The notes beneath the pieces were generated by a model, which had not been told where the DNA came from, ran no database searches, and was given only the letters and a program-made list of their open reading frames with translations. A program made the position numbers and the translations under genes. A DNA stretch of 64,000 nucleotides from Rothia aeria (lineage in GTDB: Bacteria > Actinomycetota > Actinomycetes > Actinomycetales > Micrococcaceae), in contig AP017895.1 in the NCBI GenBank assembly GCA_002355935.1, positions 1,426,001 to 1,490,000 of the forward strand, given 5' to 3'. This document shows positions 48,452-59,436 of this stretch, in pieces; the stretch's first letter is position 1; the number at the start of each line of letters is the position of its first letter.

Positions 48452-51400
48452 TTACTTCTTACCGTAAATACGGTGGTAACGGTACAGGAAGGCCGCCATT
48501 GCGTCACGGGTAATGGCCTGGCCCGGGCGGTAAGTACGGTCGTCCCAGCCGCGGCTAATACCGCGATCGGCCAGCCAGCTGATCTCGGTGTAGAACAGGT
48601 TATCCCCGTTCACATCAACAAATGACGTGTGCCGCGGAGCGTAGAACCGGTAGTCCCTCGCCTGACGGTAGAAGAACGCCGCCATGGCCTCACGGCTGAC
48701 CGAATCATTCGGGCGGAACGTACCGTCCGGGTAACCGGTAGTAATACCCTGCTGGTACATCCACACGATTTCCTTATAGAACGGGTACGAGGCATCCACA
48801 TCCTTAAACGGAGACCGGTACGGCATCATCACACGGGGGCTGCCCGCCATACGGTAGAAGAACGCCGCCATTGCACCGCGCTCAATATTATTCTGCGGGC
48901 GATAGGTATTATCAGGCCAGCCGGTGGTGATCCCCGTGGAAGCAAGCCACTCAATCTCAGTGTAGAACTGATCCGTGGGGTGCACATCCTTAAACCGCTG
49001 AGCTGGTTTGGGCGGCTCAGGCGCCGGAGGCTGCGGTTTTGGCTTTTCCGGTGTGGGCTTAGGGCTTGGCTTAGGCTGTTCCGGGGTAGGTGTCGGGTCC
49101 GGTTTAGGCTTTTCGGGCGTAGGCGTTGGACTCGGCTTGGGTTGCTCCGGGGTGGGTGTCGGGTCCGGTTTGGGCTTTTCGGGCGTAGGTTTTGGACTCG
49201 GCTTAGGCTGTTCCGGAGTGGGAGTAGGCTGCGGAGTCGGCTTTTCCGGTGAGGGCGTTGGACTCGGCTTGGGTTGCTCCGGGGTGGGTGTCGGGTCCGG
49301 TTTGGGCTTTTCCGGCGTAGGTTTTGGACTCGGCTTAGGCTGTTCCGGAGTGGGAGTTGGCTGCGGAGTCGGCTTTTCCGGTGAGGGCGTTGGACTCGGC
49401 TTGGGTTGCTCCGGGGTGGGTGTCGGGTCCGGTTTGGGCTTTTCCGGCGTAGGTGTCGGGCTTGGCTTGGGTTGCTCCGGCGTAGGCGTTGGACTCGGTG
49501 AAGGCTCGGGGGCCTTGGGAGAGGGTTCCGGGGTAGGAGCCGGCGTTGGGCTTGGGCTCGGCTTAGGCTGCTCCGGAGTAGGAGTAGGCTGCGGAGTCGG
49601 CTTTTCCGGTGAGGGTGTTGGACTCGGCGAAGGCTCAGGGGCCTTGGGAGAGGGTTCCGGGGTAGGAGCCGGCGTCGGGCTTGGGCTCGGCTTAGGCTGC
49701 TCCGGAGTAGGGGTTGGGCTGGGCTCAGGCGTTGGACTTGGTTTAGGCGACTCGGGCACCTTGAGCGTAATCTCGGCTGTAGTGTCCAATGAACGGTCGC
49801 TCTTGTTGAGCTCCGGCGACGCGAAAGAAACAATCAGGTACTTCTTCGAAGCATCCAATGCACCTGCGGCAATGTTGAGGGTCGCACGGAACTGCCCATC
49901 GTGCACATCCTCAGCTGCAATACGAGTCATCGCAGCAACAGAATGCGTATCCGGGGTGTTGCCTTCCTGCCATTTCTCAGCCTCCACCACGGCAACATAC
50001 ACGCCGTTCTGGGCGGCAGCACCCACATAGCCGGAACCCGAAACGGTCACAGCATTATCCTGAGTGGGGTCAAGCTCACTCTTGTCAATGCTCAGCTTTG
50101 GATCAGCCACCGGCTGCGCGGGCTTGACAGTCACCGGGGAAAGCGCCACCAGTTTCACACCCTCATTCTCAGCTTTTGCGGCCACCACATACTTTTTCGA
50201 CGCATCCAACAGCGAGCCGGGCACGGTGACAGAGGCGGCAAAGCCTCCATCGTGCAGATCGTTCGCATGCACCAGGGCCTCATTACCAACCGGATTACCG
50301 GTAGGCTGGCCCTGCTCATCAGCCTCGTACACGCCAACGCTCACGCCCTTAGCCGCGCCTTGGCCGTGGAACCCGGTGCCGTTCACCAGCACCTCATTCG
50401 ATTCTGCGTCCACCTTAAGCTCGGTGGCAGAGAGAGTGATCTTCGGGTCTGCCTGCTTTTGCGGCTCGGTTACCTTCACGGGGGCTGATGCCTGTAAAAG
50501 CCCCGCTTTCAGGGCGGCACCATCATCCTGTGCCGCACCCGTCGCACCGGTTGCTACCACGTACTCTGCGGCGGGGTCGAGTGTGTTCCCGGGGACATTA
50601 AGAACAGCGGTAAACGCACCATCCTGAATATCTGCACCCTTCACGAAGGCGACTGCAGCCACAGCGGGGTCACGCTCATCAGCACTGTGAGCGGGGAATG
50701 CATCCTTACGCACCAGGTATACGTACACACCGTGCTGCGCCTGCTCACCGTAGAAGCCGGTACCCGAAACGGTCACCGAGGCGCCCTCATCCGATTTAAT
50801 CTTATCGGTGCTTAAAGTGATCTGAGGGTTCGCCTGTTTTTCAGGTTCGGGGGCGGGCTGCTGTTCCGGCTGAGCGCTCACCAGGCGGTTCATCTGTACC
50901 ACGGTGGTGAACTCTTGCGGATCCTCAGCAGTGCTCGGGAAAACAATATCCCCATTGGGCAGTGCCACAGCATTGAGTGAGCCGCGGTTTGTGTTTTTAA
51001 CGCTCACACCGGTCAGACTGATGCTTCGCTCAACGTTCATATCCTTATCGAGGATAACGATGCGGTTATTCACGGAATCCAGAACGCCAAGCTTATCGCC
51101 CACCGTAAATAGCTCACCAATGCTCTCCAGGCCCTTCGCGTGAATCGAGGTTTTGCCATTGAGCACAGTAAACTGCCCGTCGGTGTATGAGAGAACCTGG
51201 TATGAGGAATTATGCAGGTAGCTCCAACGGTATACGCGACCGTCGTCGGTGGTGGTTACGCGGCCGTATGAGACGCGCTCAGCAATAGCTGTGCCATCGT
51301 CAAAAACCTTCACCGCATCTTTGCTGAAATGGAGCAGATAACCGCGCTGTACCTCCCCCTGCTCATTTGAGATAGTCGTTCCCGAGTCATACACAAATGA

Positions 51401-52120
51401 CCCGTCGGGCAGCGGGGCAAGCACGTTCGCCGTATGCGTGTATTGGGTGCCGTAATACTCCGAGGTATCGGTATCGGGCGCATTGGCCAAAGCCGGATCT
51501 AGGGTTTTCGGGTCGGGCAGCGGCATGCTGCTGACCTGTCCTGAGGAATCAACCGTAATGTAGTTTTTAGAGGTAAGCACACCCCAGGAGTGGGTGAACT
51601 TGTTGTACCCCGTTGCCAGGGTTTCCTCTGCGGGGTCAAAGTTGAAGCCGGCAACCGGTTGGGCGGGGCTTAGCTGCCCGTCCTCAGTAACGGTGTACCG
51701 TTCCAGCTGGTTGGTGTCTGTGGCAGCGATTAGGATTTCACCCGTCTCGGAATTAGCAGCAAAATGCGCGCCGCCCCCAGCCTGCAGCTGCCCGGTTGAT
51801 ACCGTCTGCATGGTTTCGGGGTTAATAATGGTGTAGGTTGAAGCCTCTTTGCCCAAAGCAGAGGCGGCAGCGAGGTGAATAATATATTTACCAACTCGCG
51901 CACTCTGTGCAGGTGAGCTATCAATGGTCTTAGTAATAACGTTCTTATTAAAAAGATTGTAATCTGCGGCGGTCTTAGTGTTTTGATCAGTGGGTGCTAA
52001 CCGGGCAGCTGGCTGAACGGGGGTTGCAAGGACGGGTGTGAGAGGCATAGCGACAGAGCTTACAAGAGCGATTGCGCAGATACCCTTCTTCAACCCCTTG
52101 CGGGAGTAAAAGGTAGACAT
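48452..52120 (-). CDS. Large SLH-domain surface protein with beta-propeller, Ig-like modules and Pro-rich stalk
   Basis: 1222 aa from the ATG at 52118-52120 ([13 protein letters not shown]); a TTG four codons upstream is an alternative. Signal peptide to about 33. Propeller-like domain about 40-430 ([33 protein letters not shown]). Three ~110-residue modules ([66 protein letters not shown]). A roughly 230-residue stalk of [10 protein letters not shown]-like repeats follows, then three SLH repeats ([48 protein letters not shown]). The stalk probably spans the wall and displays the N-terminal domains. Confidence 0.92.
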   Translation of the reverse strand: MSTFYSRKGLKKGICAIALVSSVAMPLTPVLATPVQPAARLAPTDQNTKTAADYNLFNKNVITKTIDSSPAQSARVGKYIIHLAAASALGKEASTYTIINPETMQTVSTGQLQAGGGAHFAANSETGEILIAATDTNQLERYTVTEDGQLSPAQPVAGFNFDPAEETLATGYNKFTHSWGVLTSKNYITVDSSGQVSSMPLPDPKTLDPALANAPDTDTSEYYGTQYTHTANVLAPLPDGSFVYDSGTTISNEQGEVQRGYLLHFSKDAVKVFDDGTAIAERVSYGRVTTTDDGRVYRWSYLHNSSYQVLSYTDGQFTVLNGKTSIHAKGLESIGELFTVGDKLGVLDSVNNRIVILDKDMNVERSISLTGVSVKNTNRGSLNAVALPNGDIVFPSTAEDPQEFTTVVQMNRLVSAQPEQQPAPEPEKQANPQITLSTDKIKSDEGASVTVSGTGFYGEQAQHGVYVYLVRKDAFPAHSADERDPAVAAVAFVKGADIQDGAFTAVLNVPGNTLDPAAEYVVATGATGAAQDDGAALKAGLLQASAPVKVTEPQKQADPKITLSATELKVDAESNEVLVNGTGFHGQGAAKGVSVGVYEADEQGQPTGNPVGNEALVHANDLHDGGFAASVTVPGSLLDASKKYVVAAKAENEGVKLVALSPVTVKPAQPVADPKLSIDKSELDPTQDNAVTVSGSGYVGAAAQNGVYVAVVEAEKWQEGNTPDTHSVAAMTRIAAEDVHDGQFRATLNIAAGALDASKKYLIVSFASPELNKSDRSLDTTAEITLKVPESPKPSPTPEPSPTPTPEQPKPSPSPTPAPTPEPSPKAPEPSPSPTPSPEKPTPQPTPTPEQPKPSPSPTPAPTPEPSPKAPEPSPSPTPTPEQPKPSPTPTPEKPKPDPTPTPEQPKPSPTPSPEKPTPQPTPTPEQPKPSPKPTPEKPKPDPTPTPEQPKPSPTPSPEKPTPQPTPTPEQPKPSPKPTPEKPKPDPTPTPEQPKPSPTPTPEKPKPDPTPTPEQPKPSPKPTPEKPKPQPPAPEPPKPAQRFKDVHPTDQFYTEIEWLASTGITTGWPDNTYRPQNNIERGAMAAFFYRMAGSPRVMMPYRSPFKDVDASYPFYKEIVWMYQQGITTGYPDGTFRPNDSVSREAMAAFFYRQARDYRFYAPRHTSFVDVNGDNLFYTEISWLADRGISRGWDDRTYRPGQAITRDAMAAFLYRYHRIYGKK
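49030..49765. repeat. Minisatellite-like DNA repeats coding the Pro-rich stalk
   Basis: Blocks of 30-90 bases, such as GGCTTAGGCTGTTCCGG and GGCTTTTCCGG, recur many times with few changes, including a nearly identical block at about 49190-49290 and 49310-49410. Such repeats can change length in frame by recombination and also challenge assembly. Confidence 0.85.
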
Positions 52121-52507
52121 GTGTGTATCCAATGCTTAACGGTACATTGTTGCTAGAACATATTTAAGGTACCAAAATGCGGGGATGTTAAAAGACAAAA
52201 ACAGCTAATATTTATGAATATTATGCACATCACTTATAGTGCGCTTGAAATAAAATTCAACTATTACTCTAGTGAAGTTAGGAATATATTCCTGGATATT
52301 GCAGATTCAATTTAATATTTATGTTTTCTGCATGTAATAGTTACCCGCTGCGGGGTGGCGTGGGTGTAAAAGTCAGGTTGTTGACACACCCGGTATTTAC
52401 ACACCAGCCACCCCGTGAGGCAGCCCCATCTTTACGCCGCTGCGGGCAGTAATGGCACGGGGCCACCTCGGTTATCACTCATTGGACGCTACAGCCTGTC
52501 GGCGGTA
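52121..52507. other. Intergenic region between SLH genes
   Basis: No gene recognised. AT-rich at 52190-52330, the likely promoter region of the gene at 48452-52120. It includes the inverted repeat at 52351-52415. Confidence 0.5.
52351..52415. repeat. Long imperfect inverted repeat
   Basis: The 20-base arms at 52351-52370 and 52396-52415 pair at 17 of 20 positions (outer CGGGGTGGC/GCCACCCCG perfect) around a 25-base loop. It lies after the HtaA-SLH gene stop. No T-tract follows, so it is a possible terminator or mRNA stabiliser. Confidence 0.55.
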
Positions 52508-54926
52508 TTACCCCTGATGCCTGTATCGGTAAATAAACGCGGCCATTGCATCACGGTGAATAGGCTCACCTGGGCGGTAAGTGCCATCACTCCACCCCTT
52601 CGTAACACCCTTCGCTGCCAGCCAGGTAATCTCCCGGTAGAACATCGTGCCGGGGCGCACATCGTTAAACGGTGAGTTCACCGGAGCCGTATACGCCGGA
52701 GCACCAGCATAACGGTAGAAAAACGCCGCCATCGCATCACGATTCACCGGATCATGCGGACGGAACGTACCATCCCAATAACCAGTAGTAATACCCCTCT
52801 GATGCATCCACACAATCTCCTTATAGAACGGGAACGACGGATCCACATCCTTAAACGGAGACTCCTTCGGCAAAGTAACCTCGGGTGAGCCAGCCATACG
52901 GTAGAAATACGCAGCCATCGCAGCACGCTCAACATTCTGACCAGGACGGAACGTACCATCCGGGTAACCGGTAGTGATGTTCTGAGAACCCAACCACTGC
53001 ACTTCGGAGTAGAACTGGTCGGTCGCAGGTACATCACTAAAACGCTGCGGTTGAGGCTGAGGCTCCTGCGGTTTCTGAGGCTCCTCAGATCGGGGCTGAT
53101 TGGGGGTGCTCTTCACCAGGCGGTTAAGCCACAGGTTTGTGGATAACCCGTCATTTTTCTCAAGCATCGTGGGGTAAATAATATCCCCGTTTGGCAGCTC
53201 CAGGGCATTGGCGGAACCGGTCTTATCGGTCTTCTTCAGGCCCGTGAGCGGAAGTTCTTTTTCAACGGACAGATCTTTAGACAGCCACACGAGGCGGCCA
53301 TTTGCCGCATCAACGGCCACAATTTTATCGCCTGCCGGCAGGAGTGAGGCAAGCTCACCTATACCCTGCGGGGCCTTCGCGGTAGCACGCACTGTTCTGA
53401 ACGACGAACCATCATATGCGAGCACCTGAACGGCACTCACCGCAGGAGCATAGTTATTCCACCGGTACACGTACCCGTCAGGGGTAGTCATTAGCCCGTT
53501 CATATACGCCTTAGCGGTGGCATCGTCCGTTGAACCTGCCGCCACCGAGAAGCCCTTGGTGCTCAGGTGCACCAGCTGTCCGCCCTGAACCTGCTTGTCC
53601 GCCGCATCGCGTATCACCTTATTGGGGGCGTACACGAACGAACCATCCGGTAAAGCAGCTAGGGTGCGGGTGTCGCCGGTGAAAGTATCCCCGTAGTACT
53701 CGCTCACATCGTTCACTGCGGATATGGCGGTATCGTAGTCCTTGGGCGAGTCTGCTTTCTGGACAGTGACCGCACCGTTGGAATCGACACTTATAAAACG
53801 AGCCTGGGCGGAGCCGGTGACCGCAAGAACACCCCACGTTTTGGATGCCCCGTTATAGCCCAGCGCCATCACATTCTCACCCTTGGCGAGGCTCAGACCC
53901 GCAACGGCACCGCGAGATACAAGCTCACCCTGCTCATTCACGGCATACCGTTCTACCGTCCCTGCGCTCTCATGAGCGAAGATAATCTCACCGCTATCCG
54001 GGTTTGCGGCGAATCGGGCACTTTTACCCATCGGCAGGGTACCTGAGCTGACCTCACGCAGAGTATCGGCCTTCAGTACCGAGTAGCGGGCCTGCTCATC
54101 AGAACCGAAGCGGGCACCCGAAGCGTGGAACAGGTACGAACCTACCCGCACAGTGTTCTGCGGGTCGGCAATATCGGCCCCAGAATCCCAGCTTTGTCCC
54201 AGGCGGTAGCCGCTTCCTGTAAACCCCTGGGCGCTTTTACCTGCATAGGAGAAAGTGAGTGCGTCAAGGCCCTCACCGTCACTATAGAAATTCGAGAAAG
54301 CATGGTTTCCTTCGGGGGTGAGGTTAGCTGCCACATTTGTCCAGGTGACCACGCCGTTATTTTCCTGCTGCTGTGCCGTCAACAGTGAGAGAGCGGCCAC
54401 CGGGATCTCATGCGGGCCTTCCCACTGCCCGGAGGCGTAGTTTTTGGTGCGCACCGTCATGTACAGGGTGCCGCTGCCTTTAACCGCATCAAACTCAATG
54501 CGCGGGTTCGAGAGGGTAAGGTTCAGGGCGCACCCAGTTTCGGGGTTATTGCGGTCGGTACAGTGCGAAATGTAGTGGACTTTACCGGAGCCCTGCAGCG
54601 ATACCTGATTACCATCATTGGAAACGACGGCATGATGTGCTGGGAACGAGAAAAGGTCTTTGGTGTTGTACGATGCGCCTTCACCCACCGCATAAGGTTC
54701 ACCAATATAACTGCGGAATGATGCTTTGATCCCCAGTTAATGGTGCCAGAAACGGCGGCTGGGGTGTCATTTTGCGCGGGTGCCTGCCCGGCGGCGGGTA
54801 ATGCGGCGGCCTGCGTATTGGGGGAGGGCGCAGAGAATGCAGGGGCTGAAGTAAACGTGAGTGAGCCAACTAGCGCCACCGCGCATACGCTCTTCTTTAC
54901 ACCTTTGCTAGAAGAAAAGTAGACAT
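52508..54926 (-). CDS. HtaA-domain and SLH-domain surface protein (haem-related), two apparent frameshifts
   Basis: Repaired length 806 aa. From ATG 54926 the signal peptide is broken at the A4 run 54915-54918 (one T missing on the coding strand); the rest, VCAVALVGSLTFTSAPAFSA, is in the next frame. A second break at the C4 run 54731-54734 separates GTINWG from IKASFRSYIGEPYAVGEG; restoring one base gives a complete HtaA domain start. HtaA modules bind haem in corynebacteria. The domain (about 45-230, including LTLSNPRIEF and LYMTVRTKNY) is followed by a propeller-like region, a short Pro/Gln linker and three SLH repeats (YSEVQWLGSQNITTGY, YKEIVWMHQRGITTGY, YREITWLAAKGVTKGW). Haem binding is inferred from the family. 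Confidence 0.88.
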
Positions 54927-55297
54927 GGGGTCCGTCCGATGTTAGTAGTGTGTTAGGACGTGCTTAGCTTACCAAAAAGCAACCCTATTCATGAAGGGAA
55001 GCATGTAATAGTTATGAGTATTACGGTGGGCTCTACAGGTATAGTGAGTGAATTTTTTAGAGGAGTATTTTGGGGTAAAGTGCCTTATCGAACCGCATTT
55101 TATTGTTTTTATACTGCTATACAAGGGGAGCAGGTAATAAGAGGTGTGAGCGGGGCTTGTTGGGTGGGACTGCGCCAAAAAGTATTTAACGACACACTGT
55201 CTGCATATACTGCCTTGAGGGGAGTAATTATGAATAAACACTTGAGGCCATGAGCGCACACGCCAAAAGCGAAGCACTGTCGAGAAACAGCGCAGCG
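54927..55297. other. Intergenic region upstream of the HtaA-SLH gene
   Basis: No gene recognised. It should hold the minus-strand promoter of the HtaA-SLH gene. I looked for a DtxR-type iron box near 54960-54980 and saw only a weak half-match (CTTAGCTTACC). Confidence 0.4.
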
Positions 55298-56085
55298 TCA
55301 CTGCCGTATCAGTACGGTGAGCGTGCCAGCCTTCCGCTCGGTTCCGGCCACCCACTCAACATCCCAATTTGCCCCCAAAGCCTCCACCAGCGCAGCGGCC
55401 CCGTCGGCATCGGCCGTAAAATCACGCTCGGCCAGACCACTGCGCACCAGGTACCGGGCCAGCTCACCCCGGTAATGCTTCGCCATATGCGACACCACCT
55501 TACGGGTGCCATCGGCGCTCACCCTCTCAACGCGCACCGCTAAAGTCTGCGCGCCAGGGGTCACCCACGACTTCGCGTAAGCTGCCGAACGGCAGTCCAG
55601 CACCAGCTCACCTGCCACCACAGGCGCCAAAGCCGAGCTAAGCGCACCACGCCAAAAATTAGCCAGCTGCCCCAACTCACCCAGCTTCACACCCATGGAA
55701 AGGCGGTACGCAGGAATCGCATCCTCAGGGCGCACCACGCCCCATAGCGCAGACGAAATCAGAATAGTACGCTGCGCTAACTGCCGCTCGGCGGGGGAGA
55801 AACTGCCGTAGTCCAGCGCCTCAAACAGCACACCCGTGTATGTTTGAATTGCCGCGTGCGCAGGTTCATGAAGCAGACGCGTATTGCGCCGCACCTCAGC
55901 CTCTAAGGACGCCCCACCTTCAGCTGCTCCAACGCCGTTTCCTGCGCCGAAACAGCAGCCAGCTGCTCCAGTACGGTCTCCCGCTCGCCCGTGAGTTCGG
56001 GAAACGACAGATCCGCAAACTGCACGGGAGCGTTCGTGGCCTCAGCGGCGGTTTTACCTTCAGACGGTGGCAGAAGAATCAGCAT
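55298..56085 (-). CDS. yaaA: YaaA family peroxide-stress protein, apparent frameshift at 55912-55915
   Basis: Starts MLILLPPSEGKT, the YaaA (DUF328) signature, and continues after the break with RRNTRLLHEPAHAAIQTYTGVLFEALDY, ILISSALWGVVRPEDAIPAYRLSMG and VSHMAKHYRGELARYL. Adding one base in the C4 run at 55912-55915 gives LKVGASLEAEVRRNTR and one 262-aa protein. The family limits free iron during peroxide stress in E. coli. It is divergent from rnpB. Confidence 0.9.
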
Positions 56086-56134
56086 AATACCCAGTGTAAA
56101 CCGTGCCGCCGCCGGTTTCGGTAGAATACTCTAT

Positions 56135-56559
56135 GAGGCAGGATGCCCAGGCAATCGCGCGGCACGCACCGTTAGCCGGTGTGCGCTTCGAGGAAAGTCC
56201 GGGCTCCACAGCACAGGATGGTGGATAACGTCCACTCGGGGTAACCCGCAGGCCAGTGCCACAGAAAACAGACCGCCGTCCCAGCTTGGGGCGGTAAGGG
56301 TGAAACGGTGGTGTAAGAGACCACCAGTGGGTGCGGTGACGTGCCCAGCTTGGTAAACCCCATCCGGAGCAAGGTCAAACAGAACACGCCATGATAGGGT
56401 AGTGCGCCCGAACCACTGCGCCAGCTGCGCGCGGGGGTGCGTGTTCGGGTAGACTGCTTGAGGCTCACGGCAACGCGAGTCCTAGATAGATGATTGCCCC
56501 GGGCACCCGGTAGAACCAGGCGCCTATGACAGAACCCGGCTCATAGGGCATCCTGCCTC
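56135..56559 (+). ncRNA. rnpB: RNase P RNA, class A
   Basis: 425 nt. The terminal helix pairs GAGGCAGGATGCCC (56135-56148) with GGGCATCCTGCCTC (56546-56559). Universal conserved elements are present: GAGGAAAGTCCGGGCTCCA near 56190, AGATAGATGATTGCC near 56485 and ACAGAACCCGGCTCATAGGG near 56530. The catalytic RNA matures tRNA 5' ends. Confidence 0.97.
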
Positions 56560-56588
56560 ACCTCTAAACCCCGTGACAGCACCACACC

Positions 56589-57160
56589 CTAGTGACCGAA
56601 AGGATCGGGGTCCACGCCCGGCATCCAGCTATTGCCCTCCACGGTCCACCCCTCCTTTTTCACCACTTTTTCATGCGGGAGGTCCACTTCTTATTCAGAC
56701 GGTTCACGTACAGTTTGCCGTCCAAATGGTCGGTCTCATGTTGCATGCACCGGGCAAACCAGCCGGTCGCCTCAAAGCGCAGCGGATTACCCTCGCCGTC
56801 GAACCCGGTGACCGTCACCCACTCGGCGCGTTTGAGCGGGAACCCGTACCCGGGGAATGAGAGGCACCCTTCTTCTTCAGTATCCGGGTCAGGATCTGCC
56901 CCAGAGATTTTCCCGAGAGTTAACACCGGGTTCACGACCACCCCGCGCGGCGGCACCCCATCCTCATTCTCCATCTGGTAGGTGAATAAACGCAGACCCA
57001 CACCAATCTGCGGTGCGGCGAGCCCTACCCCGTGGGAGGCGTCCATTGTCTCGTACATGTCGGCGATGAGCTCTTTGAGCTGTTCATCGAACGCGGTGAC
57101 AGGGGCAGCCGGGCGGTGAAGTACAGGGTTGCCGTGAATAACGATGGGGTGAACAGTCAT
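56589..57160 (-). CDS. def: Peptide deformylase, apparent frameshift at 56663-56664
   Basis: Removes N-formyl groups from nascent proteins. The motifs [10 protein letters not shown] (motif 1), EEGCLSFPG (motif 2, metal cysteine) and QHETDHLDG (motif 3, metal histidines) are all present. The printed frame ends early at 56660 after RMKKW. One added base in the short C run at 56663-56664 continues [24 protein letters not shown] to a stop at 56589, giving 190 aa as in other actinobacterial Def proteins. ATG 57160 is preceded by GAAAGGTATCACC. Confidence 0.92.
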
Positions 57161-57196
57161 ACGGTGATACCTTTCGTAGTGTGGTGATTGGGCGGG

Positions 57197-58354
57197 TTAA
57201 TCCAGCAGATCGAAACCAATAGTATCGCGCAGCACCTCGTTCGTACCCCCAAAAATTGGGAGCAGACGTGCGGCAAGAAAAGCCTGCGCCACGGGATGCT
57301 CATTAATATAGGCGTAGCCGCCAAAAAGCTGCAGGCACGTATCGGTGATACGGCAGGCGTTCTCTGAGGCGAAAACCTTCACCTTTGCGGCTTCGGCAGC
57401 GCTTAAAGCGCCCGCATTAAACGCGTCAATGGCACGGCTCACGTACAGCTCGGTGGTCTCGGCGGCCATGAGCGCATCCACCAGTTTGAACCGGGTGTTC
57501 TGAAAATCAGCCACACGGGAGCCAAAAACCTGCCGTTCCTTCACATAAGAAACGGTTGCCTCAACGGTGGTTCGGGCAATCACGGCGGATGCGGCGGCAA
57601 TTGCCAGGCGAGCCTGCGGCAGCTGCTCCTTCACATACCGCAGCCCTTCCCCGAGCTCACCCACAAGGTTCTGGGCGGGGATCCGAACATTATCAAAAAA
57701 TAATTCGGCAGTATCGGAGGCACGCAGCCCCAGCTTATCGAGCTGGTTGCCTGCCGTGTACCCCGAAGATTTCTCCACCATAAACAGCGAGAACGAACCT
57801 GACCCGCCGCGGGTGCTGCCGGTTTCGGTACGGGCCAGCACAAGCGCCGCATCTGCCGAGATACCCGAACCAATAAATGTCTTCTGCCCATTAAGAATGA
57901 ACTCGTCGCCCTCACGCACGGCGGTGGTGCGGCAGGCGCGCAGATCCGATCCGGCACCCGGCTCCGTAAAAGCACACGAAGTGACCAGCTCACCGGTGAC
58001 CATCGCCGGAAGCCACTGCTGCTTCTGCTCCTTGGTACCGTATGCCAGAAGGTAAGGCAGTACCAAGTCCTGCTGCAGGTGCACGGCAAGAGCGAACCCG
58101 TGGCACCCTTTGGCCGCAAGTTCTTGGGTAAGCACCAGCTGGTAGCGGTAATCAGGCATACCCGCCCCGCCGTACTCTTCGGGCACTGCAAGGCCCAGCA
58201 GCCCGGCCTCCCCGGCGGCAGTCCAGACAGTACGCGGCATCATGTGCTCACGCTCCCACTGCGGGTAGTGGGCGGCCACTTCGTGAGTAATAAACTCGCG
58301 TGCCGCCTCACGGAAAAGCTCGTGGTCTTCGGTGAATTCGATCGTGGGTCGCAT
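57197..58354 (-). CDS. Acyl-CoA dehydrogenase
   Basis: 385 aa, normal for the family. FAD-dependent alpha,beta-dehydrogenation of acyl-CoA. N-terminal domain contains GLLGLAVPEEYGGAGMPDY; the middle beta domain has CAFTEPGAGSDL and LNGQKTFIGSGISADAALV; the C-terminal helical domain has FGSRVADFQNTRF, LQLFGGYAYINEHPVAQAFLAARLLPIFGGTNEV with the usual catalytic-region residues. Chain-length preference unknown. It ends 37 bases before the def start. Confidence 0.94.
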   Translation of the reverse strand: MRPTIEFTEDHELFREAAREFITHEVAAHYPQWEREHMMPRTVWTAAGEAGLLGLAVPEEYGGAGMPDYRYQLVLTQELAAKGCHGFALAVHLQQDLVLPYLLAYGTKEQKQQWLPAMVTGELVTSCAFTEPGAGSDLRACRTTAVREGDEFILNGQKTFIGSGISADAALVLARTETGSTRGGSGSFSLFMVEKSSGYTAGNQLDKLGLRASDTAELFFDNVRIPAQNLVGELGEGLRYVKEQLPQARLAIAAASAVIARTTVEATVSYVKERQVFGSRVADFQNTRFKLVDALMAAETTELYVSRAIDAFNAGALSAAEAAKVKVFASENACRITDTCLQLFGGYAYINEHPVAQAFLAARLLPIFGGTNEVLRDTIGFDLLD

Positions 58355-58445
58355 GGGGTCCTCGGGTGCTAGATGTAGGCTCGGGAGGGGATAGGATATA
58401 GCGAAGGGCCGTTACGGCTACTGCCATAACGACCCTTTCATTCGG

Positions 58446-58519
58446 GGTGATCGACGGGGGTTGAACCCGCGACCTCCTGGACCACAACCAGGCGCTCTGC
58501 CAACTGAGCTACGACCACC
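58446..58519 (-). tRNA. tRNA-His (GTG)
   Basis: Acceptor GTGGTCG (58518-58512) pairs with CGATCAC (58453-58447), discriminator C at 58446 with a G at 58519 able to serve as the extra G-1. D arm GTAGCTCAGTTGGCAGAGC; anticodon stem CCTGG/CCAGG with loop TTGTGGT giving GTG; T arm GGGTTCAACCC. Confidence 0.96.
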
Positions 58520-58627
58520 ATGCTTGCTCGCAAGGGATACCTCGCGTTTGCAGCGAGTTCCACTTTACAGGAGTTTGAAACTCTTGTCCAAATTTATTCT
58601 CAGTGATACGCAGCACAGGTTTTGAGG

Positions 58628-59266
58628 CTAATTTGATGCGTTCAGTTCAGCCCTTTCCCTCTCAATATCACTCGCAATACGGGCCGCTGTTGTCGCATCC
58701 GGGCCATCCTGCACAAAAATTGTGCGGCGATAGTACTTCAACTCGTCAATAGAATCCACAATATCGCCCAACGCCCGGTGGTTACCGGTCTTCGCTGGGG
58801 CACTGTAACGGGCAGCCGGGAACCACCGTGCGGCCAACTCCTTAATAGTGGAAACATCAATCACACGGTAGTGCAGGTGCGCCATAAGCTCGGGCATATA
58901 ACGCTCTAAAAAGCGCTTATCCATACCTACTGAGTTGCCGCCCAGCTGAGCCTTACCCGCCACCGGCACATACTTTTTCACGTATTTCAGTACCGCCTCC
59001 TGCGCGTGATCCATGCTCACCCCGTGCTCAATATCAGCTAACAGGCCCGAAGACTCGTGCATGGTGCGCACATAACTATTCATGTTTTCCAGAGCGCCCG
59101 CTGGTGCCTCAGGGCCGGGTTTAATAACCAGCTCAACCCCTTGCCCCAGAACATTCAGATCAGAATCTGTGACCAACACCCCCACCTCAATGAGCGCGTC
59201 ATTGGCCACATCAAGGCCGGTCATTTCGCAGTCAATCCACACAATACGTTCACTTGAAATACTCAC
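58628..59266 (-). CDS. orn: Oligoribonuclease
   Basis: 212 aa DEDDh 3'-5' exonuclease that degrades 2-5-nt RNAs. Catalytic motifs: WIDCEMTGLD (D-E) at about residue 10, DVSTIKELAARW, and HRALGDIVDSI with the active histidine and last aspartate. MDHAQEAVLKYVKKYVP and GNSVGMDKRFLERYMPEL are typical. The tRNA-His gene follows, a familiar actinobacterial pairing. Confidence 0.96.
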   Translation of the reverse strand: MSISSERIVWIDCEMTGLDVANDALIEVGVLVTDSDLNVLGQGVELVIKPGPEAPAGALENMNSYVRTMHESSGLLADIEHGVSMDHAQEAVLKYVKKYVPVAGKAQLGGNSVGMDKRFLERYMPELMAHLHYRVIDVSTIKELAARWFPAARYSAPAKTGNHRALGDIVDSIDELKYYRRTIFVQDGPDATTAARIASDIERERAELNASN

Positions 59267-59436
59267 CCCTTAACTCTACCCCCTGCACTCCAGAACAGGG
59301 CGTATGCCCCGAGGCAGAACACTAAATACCAGGTGGGAACAGTGCGCTGTACAGGGGAGTGCACGCCCGAAGAAGTATGCCTCATTTGGGTATCATGGAA
59401 ACAGGTATGCCCACAACAGGAACGCGGAGGTGATTC

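Noticed and set aside
54950-54985. DtxR/IdeR iron box upstream of the HtaA-SLH gene
   Set aside because: Only a weak half-site is visible; the palindrome expected for DtxR is missing.
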